A stretch of 64,000 nucleotides of DNA. It comes from Aerococcus loyolae (GTDB lineage Bacteria > Bacillota > Bacilli > Lactobacillales > Aerococcaceae). This document shows, piece by piece, positions 1 to 8,092 of this stretch. How positions within the stretch are numbered: position 1 is the stretch's first letter; every line of letters starts with the position of its first letter. Made by a program: the position numbers and the translations under genes. The notes beneath the pieces were generated by a model, which had not been told where the DNA came from, ran no database searches, and saw only the letters and a list, made by a program, of their open reading frames with translations. The stretch is taken from positions 1,054,001 to 1,118,000 of the forward strand of contig NZ_CP126958.1 in NCBI RefSeq assembly GCF_002871915.2. The letters are read 5' to 3'.

Positions 1-158
1 TCAGGATCTTTTCAGAAGCAGATAAAGCAGGTTCTAAATAACAATCACCTGGAACCACACCCACGCCAAGGATTTCAATATCTTTAGCCTGACTTAATAA
101 AAAATAATGCTACTAAATCATCAACTGCACCGTCGTGATTAAAATATATTTGTCGCAT
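1..158 (-). pseudogene. Nucleoside hydrolase N-terminus, frameshifted, partial at window edge
   Basis: Reading leftwards from an ATG at 158, which has a strong AGGAGGAT ribosome site at 163-170, the protein begins MRQIYFNHDGAVDDLVAL. This is the Asp-rich Ca-binding start of inosine-uridine nucleoside hydrolases (HDG-x-x-DD). The frame then stops at TAA 84-86. A run of six T (plus-strand A, 99-104) precedes the break. Removing one T restores a continuous family-like sequence (LLSQAKDIEILGVGVVPGD) that runs off the window. The gene follows the nucleoside ABC transporter, so it would cleave imported nucleosides to base and ribose. The disruption may be a real frameshift, a slippery-tract variant or a sequencing error. 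Confidence 0.7.
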
Positions 159-176
159 TAATATCCTCCTTTTCAT

Positions 177-1133
177 TTATTTACTCTTTACATAGGTTAC
201 TCCATTGGCTTTAGGACCAACTGATTTGCCGATAAAGAAAACAACCGTCACTAGGGTAATTAAATAAGGTAATATTTGTAACCAAAGGTCTGGGATTCCT
301 GATAGTCCCGGAATATAGTTACTTGCATAGCCTAGAGCTTGGGCAAGTCCAAAAAATACCGCTGAGAGAGTCGCACCAATTGGATGCCAATGTCCAAAAA
401 TCATGGCTGCTAAAGCCATATAACCTTGACCAGAAATCGTCGTCACAGCAAACTCATTAGCAATTGCCTGAGACTGGATGGCACCACCGATGCCTCCCAG
501 AAAGCCTGAAATCAATACTCCAGCATACTTCATAGCGTAAACATTTATCCCTAAGCTCTCAGCGGTTAGAGGAGACTCCCCTACTGAACGTAAACGTAAG
601 CCGAAGCGAGTCTTAAACAAGAGTAGCCATGCGATAAGCGCGAGAAAAAAACTAAACCAGGCAACTGGTGGAGTATTAACAAAAAGAATAGGTCCGATTA
701 AGGGGATTTTACTGAGTAATGTAAGAGTACGATTAATAAATGGAACAGCCAAAGGTCCGGTTTGTGCTGACCCAGTAAGCGCCCGGCATAAAAAGACCGT
801 TAAGGCTGGAGCAGCTAAATTTAATACCGTTCCTGATATGGTATGGTCAGCGCGCAAATGAATAGTCGCTACTGCATGGAGAGCAGAATAAATCAAGCCA
901 AATAATCCGGCAATGATTAAGGAAATCCATGGGGACCAAGAGCCAAATTGAGGAGCTAGGAAGAAATTCGATAAGGCCCCTGAAAAAGCACCAATGACCA
1001 TAATCCCCTCTAAACCAATGTTTACTACACCGGATCTCTCAGAAAAAGTTCCACCAATGGCCGTCAAGATTAAAGGGGCAGCATATAATAAAGCATTAGA
1101 AACCAGTAATTGTAGCATATCGATTAATGACAT
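177..1133 (-). CDS. nupQ: Nucleoside ABC transporter permease (NupQ/YufQ type)
   Basis: This 318-residue integral membrane protein has about eight to nine hydrophobic segments. The motif GVVNIGLEGIM near residues 35-45 is typical of BPD_transp_2 permeases of the simple-sugar/nucleoside class. It should form the translocation pore together with the permease encoded just upstream (3-bp gap). The gene order lipoprotein-ATPase-permease-permease matches the Bacillus subtilis nupNOPQ guanosine importer and related BmpA systems. A nucleoside hydrolase start follows 18 bp downstream, which supports nucleosides as the substrate. The exact nucleoside cannot be read from the sequence. Confidence 0.88.
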   Translation of the reverse strand: MSLIDMLQLLVSNALLYAAPLILTAIGGTFSERSGVVNIGLEGIMVIGAFSGALSNFFLAPQFGSWSPWISLIIAGLFGLIYSALHAVATIHLRADHTISGTVLNLAAPALTVFLCRALTGSAQTGPLAVPFINRTLTLLSKIPLIGPILFVNTPPVAWFSFFLALIAWLLLFKTRFGLRLRSVGESPLTAESLGINVYAMKYAGVLISGFLGGIGGAIQSQAIANEFAVTTISGQGYMALAAMIFGHWHPIGATLSAVFFGLAQALGYASNYIPGLSGIPDLWLQILPYLITLVTVVFFIGKSVGPKANGVTYVKSK

Positions 1134-1136
1134 TTT

Positions 1137-2213
1137 CTACTCCTTTCCCTTGGTCTGTTTAAGAACTTGCAACTTATTTTTTGCCCAATCAACAATGTAG
1201 GCTGTCCCGACAAAAAAGATTATACAAGCGATGACCACTTGGGCCATTTCATCAGGAACCCCTGCACTATTCGGCATAAAACGCGATCCCACATTTAAAA
1301 CACCAAAGAGTAAAGCTGAAAGGAAAATGCCTAGTGGATGATTCATTCCTAACAGAGCAACGGCAATACCGTTAAAGCCTTCGCTAGGTAGTGTTCCTTG
1401 AATTGTTATTCCTTGAAAGGTTCCTAAGCCAGTAATCACGCCACCAACACCTGCACATAAGCCAGACAAGGTCATGGTTAAGATAATATTTTCTTTAATC
1501 GACATTCCAGCGTAACGGCTGGCTTCCGGATTCAAACCAATCGAACGGGTTTCAAACCCTTTGATAGTTTTATTTATATATAAATGATATAAAGCCATGA
1601 AAATGAAGGCAATAAATATTCCCAAATTTAACCGTGAACCGTTACTTAATTCACTGAGCCATTTTAAAGATAAGCTCGCATTTTCAGTCATTTCTGGAGT
1701 TTTTAATTGGCTTCCTAAAGGCCCTCTGATAATCCAGTTGGTAAGATAAAGAGCAATATAATTCAGCATAATGGTAGTAATCACTTCATTACTGCCACGC
1801 CAAGCTTTGAAAATACCTACTAGACATCCCCAAAAGCCTCCAGCTAAAGCGCCTACTAGAAAGCATAGTGGGACTAAGACCATTCGCGGTAAATCGGGAT
1901 TGGCTAAGGCAAACCAAACGGAAGTAATCCAACCTAATAAGTATTGACCTGGAATACCAATATTAAAAAAATTAGCCTTAGCAGCCAGAGCAAATGATAA
2001 ACCAGTAAAGGTTAAAACGGTCGCTTCACGAAAGGCTTCGCCTAAAAAATAGGGACCAGTGATTACTTTTCCAATCATGGCTTGGTAGGCAAGGATTGGA
2101 TTGTAACCGAAGAACAGCATAATTAAGGCCCCAACAAAAAATCCTAGGACGATTGATAACAAGGAAATAATTAAGGCATAGGACATTTTTTTACTATTAT
2201 TCACCCGTATCAC
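1137..2213 (-). CDS. nupP: Nucleoside ABC transporter permease (NupP/YufP type)
   Basis: A 358-residue polytopic membrane protein and the second permease of the nucleoside importer. It carries the family motif ANFFNIGIPGQ near residue 80, which corresponds to the NIGLEG motif of its partner, and a basic N-terminus before the first membrane helix. Its start overlaps the end of the ATPase gene by 17 bp, which suggests translational coupling. It is slightly longer than its partner, as is usual for this pair. Confidence 0.88.
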   Translation of the reverse strand: MIRVNNSKKMSYALIISLLSIVLGFFVGALIMLFFGYNPILAYQAMIGKVITGPYFLGEAFREATVLTFTGLSFALAAKANFFNIGIPGQYLLGWITSVWFALANPDLPRMVLVPLCFLVGALAGGFWGCLVGIFKAWRGSNEVITTIMLNYIALYLTNWIIRGPLGSQLKTPEMTENASLSLKWLSELSNGSRLNLGIFIAFIFMALYHLYINKTIKGFETRSIGLNPEASRYAGMSIKENIILTMTLSGLCAGVGGVITGLGTFQGITIQGTLPSEGFNGIAVALLGMNHPLGIFLSALLFGVLNVGSRFMPNSAGVPDEMAQVVIACIIFFVGTAYIVDWAKNKLQVLKQTKGKE

Positions 2214-3753
2214 CTACTTTTTCTAATTTGCCAATTGATTCTCCAGCCATCAATAATCCTAATTCGGTTTCATTAGTCTCTTGGCTGTCCACAATACCAG
2301 TAATTTGTCCTTGGTGAATAACAGCGATACGATCAGACAAAGACATCAACTCATCCAATTCTTGGCTGACTAAGAGAATAGCCTTCCCTTTACGTCTCTC
2401 TTCCAATAACCTTTCATGAACCTCTTCAACTGCGCCAATATCTAATCCTCGAGTAGGCTGAGCAGCAATCAAGACTTTGGGGTGGTTCTCCAGTTCACGG
2501 GCAATAACAATTTTTTGTTGGTTTCCTCCAGATAACTGACTAGCCTTTGCTGAAATGTTAGGGATAGCAATATGGTACTTATTGACTAAGTCTTTAGCGT
2601 TATTTTCAATCACATCAGAGTGCATTAACAAATTTTTACTAAAGGGTTTTTGATAGTAATTACGTAAAATAAAGTTATCAGAAATAGGCATTGCTAAGAT
2701 TAAGCCGCGTTTATGGCGGTCTTCAGGAATATGTCCCATCCCCTTTTCAGCGATCTGGCGAGTATTATCATGGGTAATTTCTTTTTCATCTAAATAAATA
2801 TGTCCCAAAGTCGCTTCACTTAACCCGGTTAAAACATCGATCAATTCGCTTTGACCATTACCATCAATACCAGCGATTCCCAGTATTTCCCCCGCATACA
2901 AGTTTAAATTAATCCCTCTTAGGATTGGTTGGTGATGCTTTTCCAGAACAAGATCCTTTATCCTTAAAACTTCATCACCTAGTTGGGGTGCTTCTTTATT
3001 TACGTGAATTTTCACCTTACGACCTACCATCATATCAGCGAGTTCTTGTTCACTGACCTCGTCCACATCAACGGTGGCAATTTTTTTACCACGACGAATA
3101 ATGGTACAACGGTCTGCTGCAGCCTTGATTTCACTTAACTTATGAGAAATAAGAATAATTGCTTTTCCTTTAGCCGCTAAATGCCGTAAAGTTTTTATCA
3201 ATTCAGTGATTTCTTGCGGGGTTAAGACACCAGTTGGTTCATCTAATATCAGAATATCAACATCCCGATAGAGTAATTTTAATATTTCAACTCTTTGTTG
3301 CATGCCTACAGAGATGTCTTTAATTTTCGCTTTTGGGTCAACTTTTAAATCAAACTTCTCACTGAGCTCACTGACAACTTTTTCACTATCATCTTTCTTT
3401 AAAAAGCCATGCTGGGTGATTTCAGCACCCAGCATAATATTTTCAGTCACAGTAAAATCATCAATAAGCATGAAGTGTTGGTGAACCATACCAATACCTT
3501 TTTCATAGGCAACAGCTGGTGAGCTAATATCTACCTTTTTCTGGTTGATAAAAATCTCACCACTAGTTGGGGTTAATAAACCTGTCAAAATATTCATCAA
3601 GGTTGATTTTCCTGCCCCATTTTCGCCCAATAAAGCATGAATTTCACCTTGCTTAACATTAAAGGAAATATGATCATTTGCAGTAAAATCACCAAATTTT
3701 TTACTGATATCTTTAATTTCTAATGCTAAATTCTGTTTTGACACGATATTCAT
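2197..3753 (-). CDS. nupO: Nucleoside ABC transporter ATP-binding protein (two nucleotide-binding domains)
   Basis: This 518-residue protein has two fused ABC ATPase domains, as in ribose and nucleoside importers. The first domain has a perfect Walker A (GENGAGKST, residues 43-51), a signature region (SVGMQQRVEIL) and Walker B (ILILDEPTG). The second domain has a degenerate Walker A (GIDGNGQSE) but an intact signature (LSGGNQQK). This asymmetry is normal for the family, where one site is catalytic. It energises import by the two downstream permeases, and its lipoprotein partner lies immediately upstream. Confidence 0.92.
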   Translation of the reverse strand: MNIVSKQNLALEIKDISKKFGDFTANDHISFNVKQGEIHALLGENGAGKSTLMNILTGLLTPTSGEIFINQKKVDISSPAVAYEKGIGMVHQHFMLIDDFTVTENIMLGAEITQHGFLKKDDSEKVVSELSEKFDLKVDPKAKIKDISVGMQQRVEILKLLYRDVDILILDEPTGVLTPQEITELIKTLRHLAAKGKAIILISHKLSEIKAAADRCTIIRRGKKIATVDVDEVSEQELADMMVGRKVKIHVNKEAPQLGDEVLRIKDLVLEKHHQPILRGINLNLYAGEILGIAGIDGNGQSELIDVLTGLSEATLGHIYLDEKEITHDNTRQIAEKGMGHIPEDRHKRGLILAMPISDNFILRNYYQKPFSKNLLMHSDVIENNAKDLVNKYHIAIPNISAKASQLSGGNQQKIVIARELENHPKVLIAAQPTRGLDIGAVEEVHERLLEERRKGKAILLVSQELDELMSLSDRIAVIHQGQITGIVDSQETNETELGLLMAGESIGKLEKVGDTGE

Positions 3754-3757
3754 CCTT

Positions 3758-4816
3758 CTATTTTAAATCAGCAAGTTTTTCAGGTACGGTAATTTTATCG
3801 TTCTTGATGCCTTCACGCGCTTCATTAACGGCTGCCTTAGCATCATCATCTAAGTTAGTATCCACTAAATCAACTGCACCTTCTTTAACACCATTATATT
3901 GACTTTGTCCACCAGGGAAATCTCCTGACATGGATTGATCAGTAACTTTTGCGATTGTCGTGCCGATTAGTTTTAAGGTAGAAGCAAGGGTAAAGTTACC
4001 TTGAGACCATTCTCCTTCACTGGATTGGTCACGGTCACAACCAATAATCCAAAGGCCCTTTTCCCCATTTTCCAAGCGGTTGCGGGTTTCAGTAAAGGCA
4101 CCATTCCCAGTTTGCCCTGCGGCTGTAAAGATAATATCAATCCCGTTTTGATACATTGAAGATGAAATTTGTTGACCACGGGCAGCATCACCAAAAGAAT
4201 CCGCATATTGAACATCTACCTCAACTTCAGGCTTAGTATCCTTTACCCCTTGTTTAAAACCAGCTTCAAAACGTTCAATACCTGGAATTTTCATACCGCC
4301 AATAAATCCAACTTTATCTTTCTTAGTCGATTTTGCAGCAGCTACACCAGCTAAATAAGCCGATTCGTTATCTTTAAAGGATAGGGAAACCACATTAGGC
4401 AGATCAACTTGTCCATCGACTAAACCGTAATGTTGGTCAGGATTGTTTTCTGCAATTTTTTGAATAGGCTCAACCATAAAAGATCCAATACCAAATACGA
4501 TATTGTAATTATCAGCTGTTGCAGTCGATAAGTTAGGAATGAAATCTGCTTCTGAATGTGATTGATAAAATGAACGCGCATTTTCAGAAAAGCCGTGGTC
4601 CTTGGCCCATTTTTCCATTCCTTCCCAAGCTGACTGGTTGAAGGAACGGTCATCTATCCCATTCCCATCAGTAACCATGGCAATACGGTATTCATCACTA
4701 GTTGATTGGCCGCTAGTAGAAGCTCCGCTAGTACCGGCATTTTGACCTTGACAACCAGCAAGCGCTAACCCTGCTAAAGCACTAATAACTAAAGTTTTAA
4801 GATTCTTTCCGAACAT
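3758..4816 (-). CDS. nupN: BmpA-family nucleoside-binding lipoprotein
   Basis: This 352-residue substrate-binding lipoprotein has a type II signal peptide with lipobox LAGC and the lipid-modified Cys at residue 22. A Ser/Gly/Thr-rich linker follows. The mature part matches the BMP/Med family (MVTDGNGIDDRSFNQSAWEGM, then GFIGGMKIPGIERFEAGF), which binds nucleosides in characterised members. It is the first gene of the operon and has its own promoter (TATAAT at 4873-4878, minus strand). It should be anchored on the outer face of the membrane and deliver nucleosides to the two permeases. Confidence 0.92.
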   Translation of the reverse strand: MFGKNLKTLVISALAGLALAGCQGQNAGTSGASTSGQSTSDEYRIAMVTDGNGIDDRSFNQSAWEGMEKWAKDHGFSENARSFYQSHSEADFIPNLSTATADNYNIVFGIGSFMVEPIQKIAENNPDQHYGLVDGQVDLPNVVSLSFKDNESAYLAGVAAAKSTKKDKVGFIGGMKIPGIERFEAGFKQGVKDTKPEVEVDVQYADSFGDAARGQQISSSMYQNGIDIIFTAAGQTGNGAFTETRNRLENGEKGLWIIGCDRDQSSEGEWSQGNFTLASTLKLIGTTIAKVTDQSMSGDFPGGQSQYNGVKEGAVDLVDTNLDDDAKAAVNEAREGIKNDKITVPEKLADLK

Positions 4817-4836
4817 TTTGCACCTCTCTAATATAA

Positions 4837-4936
4837 AAAGTTCGTTTTAACTACAAGACAAGTATAACTCAGATTATAGCATAAAACAATATTTTTACGG
4901 ACGAATTTATAAAAACGTTTAATATAGTTCGCTTTT
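4837..4936 (-). promoter_or_regulatory. Promoter of nucleoside operon with two PurBox-like sites
   Basis: A perfect -10 (TATAAT) lies at 4873-4878; no good -35 is visible. Two sites contain the CGAAC core of the Gram-positive PurR box. The upstream one (4924-4936, minus strand) reads AAAAGCGAACTAT, one mismatch from the published consensus AWWWCCGAACWWT. It is centred about 64 bp upstream of the expected start of transcription. The second (4837-4849) has two mismatches and lies in the leader. Control by PurR is an inference; a purine transporter is a sensible target. Confidence 0.35.
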
Positions 4937-4965
4937 TACATAATATAAATATTAATACGCTCTTT

Positions 4966-4978
4966 TATATTATTTAAT
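4966..4978. repeat. Left copy of 13-bp direct repeat flanking the IS element
   Basis: The sequence TATATTATTTAAT occurs here and again at 6367-6379, exactly abutting the two ends of the IS30-type element. It is best read as the target-site duplication made on insertion. Confidence 0.8.
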
Positions 4979-5003
4979 GGTAAATTGCAATATCAAGTGC
5001 ATA
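4979..5003 (+). repeat. Left terminal inverted repeat of IS30-type element
   Basis: Twenty-five bases that match the reverse complement of 6342-6366 at 22 positions; mismatches fall at positions 10, 13 and 16 from the tip. Confidence 0.85.
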
Positions 5004-5086
5004 TTTATTTTAAAAAATCCCAGTGTCATGCCAAATAACTAAAAAGCTGATAAAGTCAATAATTCTTGGCCCGTTTTTCTCTAGCT

Positions 5087-5195
5087 TAAAGTGCTTGATT
5101 ATCATTTAGAGATTCAGGGTGGGGCTGTCAAGGTGGAGAGCGAAGCGGACCTTGACTGGCCCACACTGAATCTCTATGCTTTGTTAAGCACTTTA
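5087..5195. other. Long nested hairpin at the 3' end of the transposase gene
   Basis: Three nested inverted repeats are visible: an outer pair 5087-5096/5186-5195, a middle pair 5108-5117/5166-5175 (AGAGATTCAG with its complement) and an inner arm near 5119-5134/5149-5164 with two mismatches. The outer arm covers the transposase stop codon. The structure could end transcription or block read-through into the element, but it has no U-tract of the usual intrinsic kind. Confidence 0.6.
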
Positions 5196-6263
5196 GCCTG
5201 CTTCTTTAAGCGTTTCCTGAAGTTTCGCAACTTCTAGGTTATAACAGTCGTTAGGGGTTTGATAATCTAAGACCTTTCTAAAGCGATTATTTATTGTATT
5301 CGTATAGTGTGCGAGTTCCTGGTATGTCAGCTTTTTAAAGCTTGTCCCTTTGGGCAAGAATTCTCTTAACATGCGATTATGTCTCTCATTACTGCCTTTT
5401 TCCCAAGCTGAATAGGCATGGGCGAAAAAGACTTCCAAATCCTTCAGAGCATACTCAAGCTGAGATAGTTTAGAAAATTCACTGCCGTTATCGGTCGTTA
5501 AGGTTTTAAAACACGCTTGACCCTCTTTAAGAATCACCTTTTTAACCGATTTTACAATGGAATCTGCATCCCACTTCCAAGTCTTCTTGGTGAGGAATTT
5601 TCGCGTTTTCCGTTCAACTAGAGTAATAAGACATGGCTCTCCTTTAGTCTTCTTTCCTATCACGAGGTCAAGCTCCCAGTGACCAAATTCTTCTCTTGAA
5701 AGGACGTCTGGGCATCGCTGATCAATGCTTTTTCCAAATACCTTTTTATTCGTCCCACGCGGTTCACTAGGTTGTTTTCTTGGACGAATCCTTGTTTTCA
5801 TAGGAAGATCAATATTCCTCACATTTAATAAACCAAGATTGATATATTTATACATGGTTTTGGTGCAAGGAACTCTTTCTAAAGGGTGTTTTCTGCGGTA
5901 ATCATGAATAAACGTATCAACACTGAAAATACGGTCTTCTTTAGGTGTCAGTAAGGCTTCCTCAAAGGCTTTAATGAAGTTAGATTTTCCATACAAAGCG
6001 CCTCTGGCTTTAGAATTTGACCGATTATCTTTATAAACACGCGAGCCAGTTTCTGCAAGATAGACATCAACGTAGGTATGATCATAGTTCATTTGACGTG
6101 TTTTTCCACGTTTTAGTTCACGAGATATGGTGCATTGATTGACGCCAACGGCGTCAGCAATCTCTTTCTGTTTATGTCCTTCTTGGTGCATTGCTTGGAT
6201 AATTCCGCGTTTTTCTGCAGAAAGGTGTGTATATGATCTAGGTTTCGTGTTAGAATGTTTCAT
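5193..6263 (-). CDS. IS30-family transposase
   Basis: This 356-residue transposase is full length for the family. Residues about 15-55 hold the N-terminal helix-turn-helix (EKRGIIQAMHQEG, then IADAVGVNQCTISRELKRGK). The C-terminal half holds an integrase-like DDE core: Asp in FGHWELDLVIG, Asp in TLTTDNGSEF and Glu in the SNERHNRMLREFLP block. All three catalytic acids are present, so the enzyme is probably active. It would cut and join at the 25-bp terminal repeats around it. Confidence 0.95.
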   Translation of the reverse strand: MKHSNTKPRSYTHLSAEKRGIIQAMHQEGHKQKEIADAVGVNQCTISRELKRGKTRQMNYDHTYVDVYLAETGSRVYKDNRSNSKARGALYGKSNFIKAFEEALLTPKEDRIFSVDTFIHDYRRKHPLERVPCTKTMYKYINLGLLNVRNIDLPMKTRIRPRKQPSEPRGTNKKVFGKSIDQRCPDVLSREEFGHWELDLVIGKKTKGEPCLITLVERKTRKFLTKKTWKWDADSIVKSVKKVILKEGQACFKTLTTDNGSEFSKLSQLEYALKDLEVFFAHAYSAWEKGSNERHNRMLREFLPKGTSFKKLTYQELAHYTNTINNRFRKVLDYQTPNDCYNLEVAKLQETLKEAG

Positions 6264-6341
6264 AGCCAGTGAGTGCTCCTTTACTTGGGTTTAGACGCTT
6301 TTAAGTATAGAGCATCACTGGTTTTTTGTCGTCCTTTTCTC

Positions 6342-6366
6342 TATGCACTTCATTTTACAATTTACC
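6342..6366 (-). repeat. Right terminal inverted repeat of IS30-type element
   Basis: Partner of the repeat at 4979-5003 (22 of 25 bases). It lies upstream of the transposase start and probably carries part of its promoter. Confidence 0.85.
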
Positions 6367-6379
6367 TATATTATTTAAT
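6367..6379. repeat. Right copy of 13-bp direct repeat flanking the IS element
   Basis: Identical to 4966-4978 (TATATTATTTAAT). The bases beyond it (TGTAAATT) also resemble the tip of the element (GGTAAATT), so the original target already looked like an IS end. Confidence 0.8.
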
Positions 6380-6401
6380 TGTAAATTTCATTTTTATTAT
6401 C

Positions 6402-6429
6402 TTGTAATTAAAAAAAATAGGCCTATAAT
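6402..6429 (+). promoter_or_regulatory. Promoter of the KdgT-like gene
   Basis: TTGTAA (6402-6407) and a perfect TATAAT (6424-6429) are separated by 16 bp. An imperfect inverted repeat, AATAGG at 6417-6422 with CCTATT near 6453-6458, overlaps the -10 and could be an operator. It lies outside the IS element. Confidence 0.5.
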
Positions 6430-6482
6430 TGACTTTAATGCGCAATTAAACCTATTTATTACTAACTATAAGGAGTTATTCA

Positions 6483-7430
6483 ATGTACGATTTTATGAAG
6501 AAAGTTCCCGGTGGACTCTTACTGGTCCCTATGCTTATATCAGCATTATTTTGCACCTTTGCCCCCGGTGTTTTTGAAATCGGTGGGGCTACGCAAGCTA
6601 TCTTTACTGCCGATGGTTTGAATTACATTATCGGATTTGCTTGCCTTTGTTCGGGAGCTTCTATAGATCTCTCCCATTTAAGTGTGGTCTTAAGAAAAGA
6701 AGGCGTCCTTATCCTAGTGAAGGTCATTATTAATATTGTTTTAGGCCTTTTGTTTATTCAATTCTTTGACATGGATGGGATTTGGGGAATATCAGCCATT
6801 GCTTATATCGCTGCGATCGCCTCCACCAATCCCTCTTTATTCTTAGCCTTGGAAAGTGACTATGGAACTAAGGATGACATCAGTGCCTTTGGTTTAGTTG
6901 GCTTGTTATGCACCCCAGCTTACCCTATGTTAGTTTTTAGTATTTCTCAAACCACTGCCATTAATTGGACACCAATTATCTCAACCATTATCCCTGTCAT
7001 CGTTGGAGCAATACTAGGCAATTTAGACCCTAAGATGCGGGATTATCTAGCACCTGGAGCAGCAATTACCCTCCCCTTCATGGGCTTTGCTTTTGGGGCT
7101 AACATTAATTTAATCGACGCCATCAAAGCGGGACCACAAGGCGTGCTCTTAACCATTCTCTTTTATATCCCTATGGTTCTTATCATGGTCTTAGTTGAAC
7201 GTTACCTCTTAAAAGAAGATGGGGTTACCTCCTTAGCAATGTCTTCAATTGCTGGGATGTCTGTTTCAGTTCCTGCTATTATTGGTGCAGTGATTCCTAG
7301 CTATCAAGAATTTGTCGCTCCGGCTACTGCTCAAATTGCTTTTGGGGTAGTTATCAGCTCGATTATTACTCCAGTTATTGCCCGCAAACTTTATCGTCCT
7401 AAAGAAACAGATCAAACAACCTTAATCTAA
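6483..7430 (+). CDS. kdgT: 2-keto-3-deoxygluconate permease-like transporter
   Basis: A 315-residue membrane protein with about ten hydrophobic segments. The start (KKVPGGLLLVPMLISALFCTFAPG) and the blocks AIASTNPSLFLALE and LPFMGFAFGANINL match the KdgT family, which imports 2-keto-3-deoxygluconate from pectin or uronate breakdown by proton symport. The ATG is preceded by AAGGAG. It stands alone: no kdgK or kdgA lies beside it here, so the substrate rests on family membership only. It ends in a strong bidirectional terminator shared with the convergent regulator gene. Confidence 0.85.
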   Translation: MYDFMKKVPGGLLLVPMLISALFCTFAPGVFEIGGATQAIFTADGLNYIIGFACLCSGASIDLSHLSVVLRKEGVLILVKVIINIVLGLLFIQFFDMDGIWGISAIAYIAAIASTNPSLFLALESDYGTKDDISAFGLVGLLCTPAYPMLVFSISQTTAINWTPIISTIIPVIVGAILGNLDPKMRDYLAPGAAITLPFMGFAFGANINLIDAIKAGPQGVLLTILFYIPMVLIMVLVERYLLKEDGVTSLAMSSIAGMSVSVPAIIGAVIPSYQEFVAPATAQIAFGVVISSIITPVIARKLYRPKETDQTTLI

Positions 7431-7466
7431 AGTCTCCTAAGAAAAATATCACTACTAGAATTAACT

Positions 7467-7538
7467 AAAAAACTCAGTCTCCTGTCTAATCCTTTCTGCC
7501 TTGACTGGCAGAGAGTTTGATAAGGAGACTGAGTTTTT
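7467..7538. terminator. Bidirectional terminator with long structured loop
   Basis: The arms 7467-7482 and 7523-7538 are perfect 16-base complements (AAAAACTCAGTCTCCT) with T-runs in both directions. They serve the convergent kdgT-like and zur genes. The 40-nt loop contains an inner hairpin (TCTGCC..GGCAGA, 7495-7512). Confidence 0.9.
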
Positions 7539-7549
7539 CTTATGCTTTA

Positions 7550-7993
7550 TTAAGATTGCTTTTCGCTTTCAGCTAGGCAGTTTGGGCAGAGCCCAAAAAG
7601 TTGAAAACTATGACCGTTAATTTCATAGCCGGGAAGCTGTTGGCTATAATAGGATAAATCACCTAAACGAACAGGAACGGTTTTCCCGCATTGGTTACAT
7701 ACGAAGTGATGGTGGTGGCCTAAGATGGGATCACAATGTTGACGGAATACCATCTCCCCATCAATTTCATTTTCTTCTAATAAATCATAATCAGTAAATA
7801 AGCGCAAATTCCGGTAAATCGTATCAAAACTTATATTAGGATGGTCTTTTTTCATGGCTTGTTGGACATCCTTGGCTGATTTAAAATGATTAATATCTTG
7901 GTCAAAAACCGCTAACATATCCGCCCGTCTTTGCGTATACTTATAACCTAAATCATTTAATTGATTCATAGCATTTTTTACAAATTCAGACAT
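7550..7993 (-). CDS. zur: Fur-family metal regulator, probably Zur (zinc uptake regulator)
   Basis: I start this 147-residue protein at the ATG at 7993 because GGGAGGGG lies just upstream; the longer frame would need a TTG. It has an N-terminal winged helix (residues 15-80) and a dimer/metal domain with a His cluster at 93-96. Two CxxC pairs (C99/C102, C136/C139) form the structural zinc site of Fur proteins. The four-His run followed by FVCNQCGK resembles Zur more than PerR, but the sensed metal is inferred. It is divergent from ppsR. Confidence 0.75.
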   Translation of the reverse strand: MSEFVKNAMNQLNDLGYKYTQRRADMLAVFDQDINHFKSAKDVQQAMKKDHPNISFDTIYRNLRLFTDYDLLEENEIDGEMVFRQHCDPILGHHHHFVCNQCGKTVPVRLGDLSYYSQQLPGYEINGHSFQLFGLCPNCLAESEKQS

Positions 7994-8092
7994 AGAGACC
8001 CCTCCCAATTTAATTTATTATAGCATGCATTTGCTTTATGGCCATGTTATAATTTGTTTTAAAACATAATGGATGAAATAGGATGTGTAATA

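Larger units (their letters stand above)
4979..6366 (-). mobile_element. Complete IS30-family insertion sequence (1388 bp)
   Basis: The element is bounded by terminal inverted repeats at 4979-5003 and 6342-6366, which agree at 22 of 25 positions and both start GGTAAATTG. A weaker second block of similarity (CCAGTG..ATGC) lies further in. Flanking 13-bp direct repeats complete the structure. The single transposase gene is intact. Between its stop and the left end lies a long imperfect hairpin. The element separates the nucleoside operon from the kdgT-like gene and disrupts no visible coding sequence. Confidence 0.88.

Noticed and set aside
4817..4978. Purine riboswitch before the nucleoside operon
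   Set aside because: I looked for the conserved loop and junction bases and found none; PurBox-like protein sites are a better explanation.
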